Origin: Nocardioides sp. R-C-SC26 | GTDB lineage: Bacteria > Actinomycetota > Actinomycetes > Propionibacteriales > Nocardioidaceae | Direction of reading: 5' to 3' | NCBI RefSeq assembly: GCF_021246465.1 | Contig: NZ_JAHRHK010000006.1 | Coordinates: 1-50,342, forward strand | DNA length: 50,342 bases | Shown here: positions 15,741-24,241 of the stretch, one piece after another | How positions within the stretch are numbered: position 1 is the stretch's first letter | How the letters are laid out: every line of letters starts with the position of its first letter | Program-made: the position numbers and the translations under genes | Notes under the pieces: model-generated | What the model saw: the letters and a program-made list of their open reading frames with translations, nothing else | Told to the model about the DNA's origin: nothing | Database searches by the model: none

Positions 15741-16205
15741 TCAGCCCCGCAGTGCGACGCGGGGACCGAGGTAGCGCTCGAGTGCCGCGCGCATCTGATC
15801 GCTGATCTCCCACGACGCCTGGGCCTCGGCATCCCAGAAGACCAGGGTCGTGTCGGCGATCAGCGCCGGCTCGTGGTCGGGAGCCACGCGCATCTCGGTG
15901 GAGACGCTGAAGGAGGTGCGACCGATCCCCGAGACCCACAGCCGCACCAGGAAGGGCTGGAACGGCGCGAACCGCATCTCCGCGTGGTAGTCGACCCGCT
16001 GGCCGCCGACCAGCTCCGCGACGCCCGACGGCATGTCGCAGAGCAGGCCGGTGCGCACCGGCTGGTGCGGCAGCGGTGCGAACCGGAAGAACTGGATCCG
16101 CGCCTCGTCGATGATGCGCATCGCCTCGATGTTGTCCACGTGCCCGCCGAGATTGATGTCGCGGAAACGCGCCTGGATCTCGCAGTCGAACAGCTCACCG
16201 GTCAT
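15741..16205 (-). CDS. Acyl-CoA thioesterase, 4HBT hotdog fold
   Basis: This 154-residue protein has the hotdog thioesterase pattern RFRDINLGGHVDNIEAMR (about 13-30), with the catalytic Asp in the D-x-N/x-x-G-H-V motif, followed by the second strand set FVRLWVSGIGRTSF. It hydrolyses acyl-CoA esters of unknown chain type. The ATG at 16205 diverges from the secreted-protein gene across two palindromes. It is the first gene of a pair with the PPOX gene. Confidence 0.85.
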   Translation of the reverse strand: MTGELFDCEIQARFRDINLGGHVDNIEAMRIIDEARIQFFRFAPLPHQPVRTGLLCDMPSGVAELVGGQRVDYHAEMRFAPFQPFLVRLWVSGIGRTSFSVSTEMRVAPDHEPALIADTTLVFWDAEAQASWEISDQMRAALERYLGPRVALRG

Positions 16206-16213
16206 GGCGGCGA

Positions 16214-16247
16214 TCCTCGCAGGTGCGAGGACGCCGCACCGGTGCGG
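16214..16247. promoter_or_regulatory. Two adjacent palindromes in a divergent promoter
   Basis: TCCTCGCA-GG-TGCGAGGA (16214-16231) is a perfect 8-bp inverted repeat, and CCGCACCGGTGCGG (16234-16247) is a perfect 14-bp palindrome beginning 3 bp further on. Both lie in the 53-bp gap between the thioesterase ATG (16205) and the secreted-protein ATG (16259). They may be operator sites, but no regulator gene is adjacent. Confidence 0.5.
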
Positions 16248-16258
16248 GATACTCCGGC

Positions 16259-17077
16259 ATGCTCCGGACCCTCGCCGCCCCGTCGATCGCTGCCCTCGCG
16301 GCCCTCTCCCTCGCACTGCCGGCGGTCGCGGCCGACGTCGAGCATCGTGAGTCGACCCCCACCTCGCAACGCATCGGTCGCGTCGTCGCGCAGGACTGCA
16401 AGAACCTCGCCGTCACCGTCGAGTTGAACGCCGGGCAGAAACGCCGCGCCGCCGCGATGCTGCCCCGCGGTTTCAGGCTGACCTCCGAGCCGACACTGCT
16501 CGTGGAGAGCTCGACGTGCCGAACCGCCACCGTGGACGGCGTCCGCATCGGCCGGTTCTCGCTCTCGGAGTCGGCCCTCTCGATCGTCGCCCCGCACCCG
16601 ATCACCTCGAGCGTGATGACAGAGCGATCGGCGGAGAACATCTTCATGCTCAGCCAGCTCGACACGAACCGACGGCTCTCCGGCTTCAAGGCCGGGGTCG
16701 GCTACCGGTCCGAGGTCACCGACATCGAGATCGACCTCGGCAACCCCCTGCTGCCCCGGACGGCGACCGCCACCGCCGGGGGCACGCTCGCGCCGTCTCA
16801 CGTGGAGTCGCAGCTGACTCCGTCACTGCCCGACGGCGTGCGGATCCCGAATCCGGGCGTGGTCTACAAGCTCTGGACCCGCGACGACCGCGGCCGCGAC
16901 GTGGTGACGACCAACTCCAACTTCTCCCTCGGCAACGTCGCGGTCGGCTTCGGCACCGTGCATGTCGAGCGCGGGACCCGCCTCTTCCGTCTGCTCGGTG
17001 GCGCCACGGCGTCGGGCTTCTCGTTCTCGGGCAGCGCCACCCGCTTCGTCAACGACACCCACCGCTTCGCGCGCTGA
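16259..17077 (+). CDS. Secreted protein of unknown function
   Basis: This 272-residue protein has a Sec signal peptide (MLRTLAAPSIAALAALSLALPAVAA, positions 1-25, cut after AVA/A). The mature part is beta-rich with two cysteines (about residues 44 and 84) that could pair. No domain or catalytic motif is recognised. The ATG at 16259 was chosen because it gives a clean signal peptide. It ends 18 bp before the convergent esterase stop. The two palindromes upstream are its only visible regulatory sequence. Confidence 0.7.
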   Translation: MLRTLAAPSIAALAALSLALPAVAADVEHRESTPTSQRIGRVVAQDCKNLAVTVELNAGQKRRAAAMLPRGFRLTSEPTLLVESSTCRTATVDGVRIGRFSLSESALSIVAPHPITSSVMTERSAENIFMLSQLDTNRRLSGFKAGVGYRSEVTDIEIDLGNPLLPRTATATAGGTLAPSHVESQLTPSLPDGVRIPNPGVVYKLWTRDDRGRDVVTTNSNFSLGNVAVGFGTVHVERGTRLFRLLGGATASGFSFSGSATRFVNDTHRFAR

Positions 17078-17095
17078 GGAGACGCTCGGGATCTC

Positions 17096-18001
17096 TCAGA
17101 GATGGGTCCGCAGGTGCCCGCACAGCGAGGCGTGGAATCGCTGGGCGACGCGCGCCTGCGGGGCGATCTGGTCGAACGCGTGGAACGCTCCCGGCGCGAC
17201 GTGCAGATCGGTGGCGACGCCGGCCGAGCGGAGCCGCTCCGCGAACGCGAGGTCCTCGTCGTGGAAGAGGTCGCGGTCGCCCACGCCGACCCAGGTCGGG
17301 GGGAGGCCGGCGAGATCCGTGCGTCGCCCGGGCGCCGCGACCTCGGGATCCGCCCCGCCGAGGTAGGACCTCCAGCCGGCGACGTTGTCGCGTGCCGACC
17401 ACACGAGGTGGCCGGCCGGCTCGGTCGCACGAGTGGTGCGGTCGTCGAGCATCGGATAGACGAGTCCGAGCGCGGCCGGCGTCACCTCGCCGCGATCGCG
17501 GGCGGTCAGGGCGGTCGCGGCCGCCAGGAGGCCGCCGGCGCTCGCCCCGGCGACGGCGATGCGCGCGGGGTCCGCCCACGGCTGCCGTGCCGTCCACAGC
17601 AGCGCGGAGTAGCAGTCCTCCACGGGCGCGGGGAACGGGTGCTCCGGCGCCAACCGGTAGTCGACGGCGACGACCACGGCGCCGACGTCGGCCGCGAGTC
17701 GTCGTGCGTAGCGATCCTCCTGCACCGCGGCCCCGATCACCGTGCCGCCGCCGTGGATCCACAGCAGCGCGGCCTGGCGTTCGCCGGGCGCAGTCGTCGT
17801 GGGTCGGTGCACGCGGACCGAGACCGCGTCGCTCACCGGATGGGACTCGACCCCGGACAGGCCGGCGAAGCGGAAGGCCACGCCCGTCGCGCCGCGCAGG
17901 AGCGGCAGGGTGCGGGGAAGGCCGAGGCCACGCGGGAGCACACGGCCGACCCGACGCAGCTCCGGGTCGAGCGTCGCGAGCAGGTCCCGTCGGGCGCTCA
18001 T
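17096..18001 (-). CDS. HSL-family alpha/beta-hydrolase (esterase/lipase)
   Basis: This 301-residue esterase of the hormone-sensitive-lipase type has the oxyanion-hole HGGG (83-86), YRLAPEHPFPAP (115-126), the nucleophile elbow GASAGG (152-157, Ser154), an acid in GVGDRDLFHDE and the His in GAFHAFD. It is coupled to the DUF3556 gene: its ATG overlaps that stop by 4 nt (17998-18001). In a Baeyer-Villiger pathway it would cleave the ester made by the monooxygenase at 20809. LipR of the mycobacterial mymA operon plays a similar positional role. Confidence 0.9.
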   Translation of the reverse strand: MSARRDLLATLDPELRRVGRVLPRGLGLPRTLPLLRGATGVAFRFAGLSGVESHPVSDAVSVRVHRPTTTAPGERQAALLWIHGGGTVIGAAVQEDRYARRLAADVGAVVVAVDYRLAPEHPFPAPVEDCYSALLWTARQPWADPARIAVAGASAGGLLAAATALTARDRGEVTPAALGLVYPMLDDRTTRATEPAGHLVWSARDNVAGWRSYLGGADPEVAAPGRRTDLAGLPPTWVGVGDRDLFHDEDLAFAERLRSAGVATDLHVAPGAFHAFDQIAPQARVAQRFHASLCGHLRTHL

Positions 18002-19689
18002 CGAGACGGGCTCACGGCGTCAGGATGCACGGGCACGTCCTCGTCGATCGGTTGGCGCTCGACCAGGTCGGCGACGCGCACGTGGCCGCGCTCGATCTCA
18101 CCACTGGCGACGTCGAAGAGCCGGTAGCGCTGGGTCCCGCGGTGGAACGGCTGCGATTCCAGGAACACCACGCGCACCTCGCCCGGCTCGAAGTGACAGC
18201 GAGCCTGGAGAGCGGCCGCCAGCTGCTCGTGGTGCAGATGGCCGTCGCCGAAGTTCCAGCCGAGAGCGGTGCCGGCCACCAGCTCGCCGTCGAGGGCGAG
18301 GTACTCCTCGTGCTCGGGGCCGCAGGCGCGTGGCACCAGCGACCACAGCGCGCGGCCGTGCGGGTGGAAGCTGCGGAACGCGTACCCGAGATGGAGCGGC
18401 ACCAGCGCCTCGTCCATCGACCCGTAGACCTTCTCCAACTGTTGATGCGGCATCAGGGACGCCTTGACGACGCCGGCGTCGAAGCGGTCCAGGGCCTTGC
18501 CGCGGAAGCACCAGACCGACGACGCCCAGTTCCCCGCGTAGTAGCGCATGGACGGGAGGAAGGAGACCTTCTCGGGCAGCAGGTTGCCGACCACGACCGA
18601 CCCGAGGACGCACCCGACCAGGGCCGCGACCAGGGCCGGTTGCGTCAGGTCGCCGACGCCGGCGTCGGCATGCCCGACGAACAGCACCCCGATGCCGAGG
18701 ATCATGAAGACGTTCCACTCCAGCGGAACGCCCATCGGGAAGCTGGAGATGATGTGCAGGTGGAAGGCGATCATCGCGATCGCCGCTCCGGCGGTGACCG
18801 GCCCGCCGTCGCTCAGCAGCAGGATCAGCGGTAGCCCGTATTCGACGACGGTGCCGCCATGCGCCAGCGCCTTCGAGACGCGGGAGGGGCGGAGGTCTTC
18901 GGGGAAGTCGCGGTGGAAGGCGCGCTTGATGCGCGGGCTGCGCCACACGGGGCTGTTGCTCTCCATCGCGGCGACGACGAACGGGAAGTGCCGGTTCAGC
19001 TTCGACGTCGCAGCTCCCCACCAGATGACGACGAACAGCAGCTTGGCGGCGATCACCGGGTCCTGAGCGGTGAGCAGGTACGTCAGGGCCAGCGGTGCGT
19101 AGACCTCCGAGCGGGCCGCCAGGAAGATCGCCTTGTCGCGCAGGCCGATCAGGGCCAGGAGCGCGAGTGGCAGGATCACCTGCCACTCGGGCAGCGCTCC
19201 CCAAGCCGCCCACGCGAGGCTGACGACGAAGGCGGCGTAGAGCGCGACGTCGACCGGGCCGCGGCGGTCGCCCGCGGTGAGCGGCACCTGACGCGGCCAC
19301 GGGGCGAGGCGGATGGTGCCCGGGCGCAACCAGTACAGGAACGCACCCATGGGCGGGATGAACCGCAGGTTCAACGGGCCGAACCCGCAGCCCAGCCCCA
19401 GCACCTCGAAGAGCATCGTCCAGAGCACGAACTTGTAGAGGACGGTCGGGTCGGTGCCCCAGTCGCCGACGGCGAACGCACCGTCGATGCCCGGCGTCGA
19501 GAGCACCAGCACCCAGCCGACCGCGGCGTAGACGACGATCTTGAGCAGGTAGAAGACGATCAGCACGTCGGGCGAGCCGAAGCCGTGCTCGGCGAAGTGG
19601 CGGGCCATCGGCCGCATCCGCTCCTGGCGCGGCAGCGCATGCCAGGAGTCGTGGTCGACGACGGGCAGGTTCGGTTGCAGGAATCCCAT
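17998..19689 (-). CDS. DUF3556-like multi-pass membrane protein
   Basis: This 563-residue protein has some eight membrane segments between about 44 and 385, joined by loops such as GCGFGPLNLRFIPPMGAF and WWGAATSKLNRHFPF, and a soluble C-terminal domain of about 170 residues starting near RYYAGNWASSVWCFRG and holding WNFGDGHLHHEQL. It resembles the actinobacterial DUF3556 family, whose function is unknown. The ATG at 19689 follows the alcohol dehydrogenase stop by 8 nt and the stop overlaps the esterase start, so it is in the middle of a three-gene unit. A role in uptake or membrane-bound handling of the substrate is inference. Confidence 0.7.
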   Translation of the reverse strand: MGFLQPNLPVVDHDSWHALPRQERMRPMARHFAEHGFGSPDVLIVFYLLKIVVYAAVGWVLVLSTPGIDGAFAVGDWGTDPTVLYKFVLWTMLFEVLGLGCGFGPLNLRFIPPMGAFLYWLRPGTIRLAPWPRQVPLTAGDRRGPVDVALYAAFVVSLAWAAWGALPEWQVILPLALLALIGLRDKAIFLAARSEVYAPLALTYLLTAQDPVIAAKLLFVVIWWGAATSKLNRHFPFVVAAMESNSPVWRSPRIKRAFHRDFPEDLRPSRVSKALAHGGTVVEYGLPLILLLSDGGPVTAGAAIAMIAFHLHIISSFPMGVPLEWNVFMILGIGVLFVGHADAGVGDLTQPALVAALVGCVLGSVVVGNLLPEKVSFLPSMRYYAGNWASSVWCFRGKALDRFDAGVVKASLMPHQQLEKVYGSMDEALVPLHLGYAFRSFHPHGRALWSLVPRACGPEHEEYLALDGELVAGTALGWNFGDGHLHHEQLAAALQARCHFEPGEVRVVFLESQPFHRGTQRYRLFDVASGEIERGHVRVADLVERQPIDEDVPVHPDAVSPSR

Positions 19690-19697
19690 GTCGCCGA

Positions 19698-20753
19698 TCA
19701 CCTGGCCCGATCGGCTGCCGGCATGCGGAGGACCGCCTTGACCACCTCGGCGCTGCGGGCCGCGACGGCGGCGTAGGCCTCGGCGGCGTCGGCGAGATCG
19801 TAGGAGTGGGTGAAGATGCCGTCGGTGCGGATGCGCCGGTCTGTCACACGCGGGACGAGATCCGCCCAGGTGCGCTGCACCGGCGCCGTCGTCATCTGGA
19901 GACTGATACTGCGGAAGACGCCCATGAGCACCGGCAGCGGGTAGGGGTCGAGGTTGTGGACGCCGATCACCGAGATGGTGCCGGCTGCACGCACCGCTCC
20001 GAACGCCTGGTTCAGGGAGGCGTCGGTTGCCACCGCGTCGATCACCGAGTCCACCCCCAGCCCCTCGGTGCGCTCGAGCACGGCACCGAGCACCGTCTCC
20101 GGGGTGTCGCCCTCGACCGGTACGGCGCCGAATTCGGTGGCACGCTCGCGTCGACCGGCCACGGGGTCTGCCGCCAGCACTCGACCGGCACCCTGGGCGA
20201 GGGCGGCACGCACGGCGCAGAGCCCGACCGCTCCGAGGCCGAGCACCAGCACGTCGTCGCCCGGCGTGATCGCGGCACGCTGCGCGCCGACCCACCCGGT
20301 CGCGAGATTGTCGGTGAGGAGGAGCGCCGCCTCGTCGTCGACGCCGTCCGGGATCGTGAGCAGGTTGAAGTCGGCCGCGGGGACGGCGAGCAGCTCGCTC
20401 TGGGCGCCCCCGAGCGCGCCGGACCCGAAGACCTGCGCACCGTCGCGGCATCGCACCGGGTCGGAGGTGGCGCATCCGGGGCAGGCGCCGCAGCCGGCCA
20501 CCGAGGAGACCATCACCCGGTCGCCCACCCGCACCCGTGTCACCTCCGATCCGACCGCGATCACCGTGCCGACGGCCTCGTGCCCCAGTGCCACCGGGAA
20601 GAGCGGCAGGTCGCCGTCGTAGAAGTGCAGATCCGACCCGCAGATAGCCGCCAGGTGCACTTCGACGACCGCGGCGTCAGGAGCGGGGCCACCCGGATCC
20701 GGGACTGTGTCGACGCTGATCCGACCCGGCGCGTGGGCTACGACCGAAAGCAT
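19698..20753 (-). CDS. Zinc-dependent alcohol dehydrogenase (MDR family)
   Basis: This 351-residue medium-chain dehydrogenase has catalytic zinc ligands Cys38 (ICGSD) and His58-Glu59 (GHE), the structural-zinc cysteines at 88, 91, 94 and 102 and the NAD loop LGLGAVGLCAV. It interconverts an alcohol and a ketone or aldehyde with NAD(P). The start at 20753 is 7 nt after TAGGTT and 30 bp after TTGTCA, a good leaderless promoter. It leads the unit ADH-DUF3556-esterase and diverges from the monooxygenase, so it may supply that enzyme's ketone. Confidence 0.92.
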   Translation of the reverse strand: MLSVVAHAPGRISVDTVPDPGGPAPDAAVVEVHLAAICGSDLHFYDGDLPLFPVALGHEAVGTVIAVGSEVTRVRVGDRVMVSSVAGCGACPGCATSDPVRCRDGAQVFGSGALGGAQSELLAVPAADFNLLTIPDGVDDEAALLLTDNLATGWVGAQRAAITPGDDVLVLGLGAVGLCAVRAALAQGAGRVLAADPVAGRRERATEFGAVPVEGDTPETVLGAVLERTEGLGVDSVIDAVATDASLNQAFGAVRAAGTISVIGVHNLDPYPLPVLMGVFRSISLQMTTAPVQRTWADLVPRVTDRRIRTDGIFTHSYDLADAAEAYAAVAARSAEVVKAVLRMPAADRAR

Positions 20754-20760
20754 GAGCGGC

Positions 20761-20800
20761 AACCTAGGCGTGTAGACACTTGCTGACAAGTGTGTACTGT
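20761..20800. promoter_or_regulatory. Divergent promoters and operator of the BVMO cluster
   Basis: The operator is ACACTTG-CTGA-CAAGTGT (20776-20793), which extends to 10-bp arms with one mismatch (20773-20796). Plus-strand promoter: TAGACA (20773-20778), 16-nt spacer, TACTGT (20795-20800), 8 nt to the GTG at 20809. Minus-strand promoter: TTGTCA (complement of 20784-20789), 17-nt spacer, TAGGTT (complement of 20761-20766), 7 nt to the ATG at 20753. Both -35 boxes lie inside the operator, so one bound repressor would shut both units. Confidence 0.7.
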
Positions 20801-20808
20801 CCCGTGAC

Positions 20809-22728
20809 GTGCGCAACTCTCACGCGGGACAGCCCTTCGATGTCACCGAGGTCTCCGACCAGCAGCTGACGGCGCTGCTCGAGGACGTCTCGGTGCCGGC
20901 GCTGCTCGCGTCGTGCCTCCACCTGGTCTCGCCGGCGCGACGAGCCGAGCTGCTGGCGGGCGAGCTGCGGCCGCAGGGCCTGTTCATCAACGAGGTCCAG
21001 GGCTTCATGACGCCGGAGCAGCAGCAGGCCGGGAGGGAGCTCGCGCACTCGATCCTGTGCGACTACCGAGACCGCGGGTGTCCCGAGCCCGAACCTCTCT
21101 CCGCCGCGGACCTGCACGCCATCATGGGGTGGCTGGCCGTCGAGCCGGTCCCTGATGAGTACCTGCCCATGCTCCTGGAGGAACTGGGATTCGACGGTGT
21201 CGACCACCGTGCACCAGCCCCCGTCCCTCACGCCGAGCACTACCCGGTCGTCGTGGTGGGTGCGGGGATGTCGGGCGTCCTGGCCGCGATCCGACTGGAG
21301 CAGGCGGGCTTCCCCTACGTGGTCCTGGAGAAGAACGACGGCGTCGGCGGCACGTGGTGGGAGAACACCTACCCGGGTGCCCGGGTCGATGTGGCCAGCC
21401 ACTTCTACTCCTACAGCTTCGAGCCGGGGGACCACTGGAGCGAGTTCTTCTCCCGCCAGCCCGAGCTGCAGGCCTACTTCGCGCGGGTCGCCGCCGAGCA
21501 CGGCGTCCTCGACAAGATCCGCTTCGGTGCGCAGGTCGAGGGGGCCGACTGGGACGAGGAGAGCGGTACCTGGCAGGTGCGACTGGCCTCGGGCGAGGTC
21601 GTCGTCGGCCGGGCGCTGGTGGCCGCGGTCGGACAGCTGAACCGGCCGCAGGTACCCGAGTTCGCCGGTGAGTTCGCCGGCCCGGCATTCCACACGGCCC
21701 GGTGGAGGCACGACGTCGACCTGCGTGGCAAGCGTGTGGTGATGATCGGTGCGGGCGCCACCGGGTTCCAGATCGCCCCCGCGATCGCCGACGACGTCGC
21801 CAGTCTCACCGTCATCCAGCGCACGGCGCAGTGGATGTTCCCCAACGCCGGCTACCACGATGTCGTGGGGCCCGGTGTCGCCTGGGCGACGCGCCACGTG
21901 CCCTTCTACGGGCGCTGGTTCCGCTTCCTCGTGATGTGGCCGATGTGCGACACCGGGCTGGCCGCGGCGAAGGTCGATCCGGCCTGGGGGCCGCAGGAGC
22001 GGTCCGTCAGCGAGGTCAGCGAGATGGTGCGCGGCATGTTCACCGAGTGGATCGCCAGTCAGGTCGGCGACGACGAGGCGCTGCTCGCGCAGGTCGTTCC
22101 GGACTACCCCCCGACGGGGAAGCGCACCCTCCAGGACAACGGCTCCTGGCTCCGCACGTTGCGCCGCGATCACGTGCGACTGGTCCGTGCGGGGGTCGAC
22201 CGGTTGACTCCGGGCGGCGTCGTCGACACCGACGGCGTCGAGCACCCTGCCGACGTCGTCGTCTTCGCCACGGGGTTCGCCTACAACGACTTCCTGGTGC
22301 CCTTGGCCATCCGCGGCCGCGACGCCGTCGACCTGCACGATTCCTGGGGCGGGCATCCCGGCGCGCACCTCGGCGTGACGGTCGCCGGTTTCCCCAACCT
22401 CTTCCTGCTGTTCGGACCTGGGACGAACTTCGCCGGGGGCAGCAGCATCGTCTTCGGATCCGAGTGCGCCGTGAACTTCACCATGGCCTGCCTGACGCGG
22501 TTGGCGCAGGGCGAGCACCGTGCGGTCGAGGTCACGGCCGCGGCCTATGCGGAGTACGACCGCCGGCTGCAGGCCGAGATGCGCACGATGGTGTGGTCAT
22601 CTCCCCACATCGAGCACAACTACTACCGCAACGAGCACGGCGAGGTGCGGGGAGTGAACCCCTTCCGCTTCGTCGACTACTGGCGGTGGACCCAGGGGCC
22701 GGCCGACGAGGACTACGACCTCCGGTGA
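20809..22728 (+). CDS. Flavin-containing Baeyer-Villiger monooxygenase, HAPMO-like
   Basis: This 639-residue protein inserts oxygen next to a ketone to give an ester or lactone using FAD and NADPH. The FAD loop GAGMSG is at 151-156, the type I BVMO fingerprint FAGPAFHTARW at 289-299 and the NADPH loop GAGATG at 314-319. A helical extension of about 140 residues precedes the first Rossmann fold, and the length equals that of 4-hydroxyacetophenone monooxygenase, which has the same extension. The GTG start lies 8 nt after TACTGT. The tetR gene follows with a GTGA overlap. An aryl or alkyl ketone substrate is inferred. Confidence 0.93.
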   Translation: MRNSHAGQPFDVTEVSDQQLTALLEDVSVPALLASCLHLVSPARRAELLAGELRPQGLFINEVQGFMTPEQQQAGRELAHSILCDYRDRGCPEPEPLSAADLHAIMGWLAVEPVPDEYLPMLLEELGFDGVDHRAPAPVPHAEHYPVVVVGAGMSGVLAAIRLEQAGFPYVVLEKNDGVGGTWWENTYPGARVDVASHFYSYSFEPGDHWSEFFSRQPELQAYFARVAAEHGVLDKIRFGAQVEGADWDEESGTWQVRLASGEVVVGRALVAAVGQLNRPQVPEFAGEFAGPAFHTARWRHDVDLRGKRVVMIGAGATGFQIAPAIADDVASLTVIQRTAQWMFPNAGYHDVVGPGVAWATRHVPFYGRWFRFLVMWPMCDTGLAAAKVDPAWGPQERSVSEVSEMVRGMFTEWIASQVGDDEALLAQVVPDYPPTGKRTLQDNGSWLRTLRRDHVRLVRAGVDRLTPGGVVDTDGVEHPADVVVFATGFAYNDFLVPLAIRGRDAVDLHDSWGGHPGAHLGVTVAGFPNLFLLFGPGTNFAGGSSIVFGSECAVNFTMACLTRLAQGEHRAVEVTAAAYAEYDRRLQAEMRTMVWSSPHIEHNYYRNEHGEVRGVNPFRFVDYWRWTQGPADEDYDLR

Positions 22729-23315
22729 TCCGGCCCGTCGCCGCACGCGATCGCATCCTCCGTGCCGCGGAGACCTGTCTGCGTCGCGACGGGATCCGGC
22801 GGACGACGGTCGCCGCCGTCGCCGACGAGGCCGGTCTCTCGCGCGCGTACGTCTACCGGTTCTTCGCCGACAAGCCGACCCTGCTCTCGGCCGCCCTGAT
22901 CCGGCGTGACGAGGAGTTCTGGCTGGCGGCGCGGCTGCGGGTCGCGGGCGCGGCGAGCATCGCGGAGATGATCGCCGAGGCCGTGTTGCTCTCCCGGGCC
23001 TCGCCGCTCGGGCCGCTCGCACTCGAGCTCGCGGAGCGCGAGCCGGAGGCCTTCGCCGAGGTGGTGGGCACCTACGTGCACGAGGTGGTGCCCGGGCTCT
23101 CCGACTTCTGGATCCGCCAGCTCGAGGAGGCCGCCGGGCGTGGGCTGCTCCGTGACGAGCTCGACATCGAGGTCACCGCAGAGTGGGTCGTCCGGATCGT
23201 GGTGTCCCTGGTCGGCGTCCCGGGGCGCAGGGTCGACGTCGACGATCGCGAGGAGCTGGTGGAGTTCCTGCGGACCTACGTCGCTCCGGCGTTGGAAGGT
23301 CAGCCGCGGCGTTGA
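22725..23315 (+). CDS. TetR-family regulator of the BVMO cluster
   Basis: This 196-residue protein has a helix-turn-helix at about 10-55 (VAAVADEAGLSRAYVYRFFADK) and a variable ligand domain. The GTG start overlaps the monooxygenase stop (GTGA), so regulator and enzyme are made together, giving autoregulation through the operator at 20773-20796. The last 16 bp overlap the 3' end of the convergent SDR gene. The effector is probably a pathway ketone or ester (inference). Confidence 0.88.
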   Translation: MIRPVAARDRILRAAETCLRRDGIRRTTVAAVADEAGLSRAYVYRFFADKPTLLSAALIRRDEEFWLAARLRVAGAASIAEMIAEAVLLSRASPLGPLALELAEREPEAFAEVVGTYVHEVVPGLSDFWIRQLEEAAGRGLLRDELDIEVTAEWVVRIVVSLVGVPGRRVDVDDREELVEFLRTYVAPALEGQPRR

Positions 23316-24091
23316 CGTCGGTCACCCACGCGGCGGATGCCGCCGAGGATGCTCAGCCCGACCGACGGGGTGACGTCCAGGGAGCGCACGAGCGCCCCGC
23401 GCCAGCGGGGCACGACCCGGAACAGCTGGCGGCTCTCCAGGAGCGCGAGGCCCGCCGCCGCGACGTCGTCCTCGGCCAGCGGTCTCGGGCCCGAGAAGAG
23501 GAGTGCGGCGCCGGGGTCGTGCGCTCGATCGGCGACCATCGCCGTACCGACGACGTCGGGGCACAGCGCGCGGGCCCGGATCGGGAGCCCGGCGTGGTGC
23601 AGGTCGCCCTGCAGCGACGTCGTGAAGGACAGCACCGCCGCCTTGGTGGCTGCGTAGAGCGCGAGGCCGGGCACGGGCATCAGCGCAGAGATCGAGGCGA
23701 CGTTGAGGATCGCGCCGCCGTCGGAGCCCATCGCCCGCACGGCGGCGGCCGAGCCGGCCATCACGCCGCGGATGTTCACATCGAGGATCGCGGTGAGCTG
23801 GTCGTCACCGTGCTCCCAGCTGCTGCCGGCGAGCAGGATGCCGGCGTTGTTGACCCAGACGGCGACGCTGCCGAGTTCGGCTGCCTCGGCGGCGACCTCA
23901 CGGTGGGACGCGACGTCGCGGACGTCCTGGGCGAGCCCGATGGCGCCGCGACCGATGTCGGCGGCGGCGCGACGCGCGGAGTCGCCGTCGATGTCGGTCA
24001 GCACGACGCGATGACCGGCGTCGGCCAGCCGACGCGCGAAGGCGAGTCCGATGCCCCGTCCCGCGCCTGTCACGACTGCGCTGGTGGCCAC
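23300..24091 (-). CDS. Short-chain dehydrogenase/reductase
   Basis: This 263-residue SDR has TGAGRGIG (8-15), an NNAG motif and the active-site YAATK, plus a basic C-terminal tail. It may oxidise an alcohol or reduce a ketone in the neighbouring Baeyer-Villiger pathway, as SadH is thought to do in the mycobacterial mymA operon. The GTG start at 24091 is 8 nt after TAGGAT (complement of 24100-24105), a leaderless promoter. It overlaps the tetR gene tail to tail by 16 bp. Confidence 0.88.
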   Translation of the reverse strand: MATSAVVTGAGRGIGLAFARRLADAGHRVVLTDIDGDSARRAAADIGRGAIGLAQDVRDVASHREVAAEAAELGSVAVWVNNAGILLAGSSWEHGDDQLTAILDVNIRGVMAGSAAAVRAMGSDGGAILNVASISALMPVPGLALYAATKAAVLSFTTSLQGDLHHAGLPIRARALCPDVVGTAMVADRAHDPGAALLFSGPRPLAEDDVAAAGLALLESRQLFRVVPRWRGALVRSLDVTPSVGLSILGGIRRVGDRRQRRG

Positions 24092-24099
24092 GGCCGACG

Positions 24100-24105
24100 A
24101 TCCTA
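24100..24105 (-). promoter_or_regulatory. -10 hexamer of the SDR gene
   Basis: TAGGAT on the minus strand lies 8 nt before the GTG at 24091. No -35 is obvious. Confidence 0.45.
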
Positions 24106-24179
24106 GCGGCGGGCGTCGGGACGGCCCGGTGGCATCACGGTGCGCCGTCGCCGGTGAGGGGATGTTCGGATGGCTCACC

Positions 24180-24185
24180 TACAGT
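24180..24185 (+). promoter_or_regulatory. Possible -10 hexamer of the secreted hydrolase gene
   Basis: TACAGT on the plus strand would give a 5' leader of about 50 nt that carries the GAGAGGG ribosome site before the ATG at 24242. Unlike most starts here, this one would not be leaderless. No clear -35 is visible. Confidence 0.35.
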
Positions 24186-24241
24186 GGGCGCCGTCCACGC
24201 CACCCCCGCGCCGACTGCTGATGAGAGGGCACACCACCACC

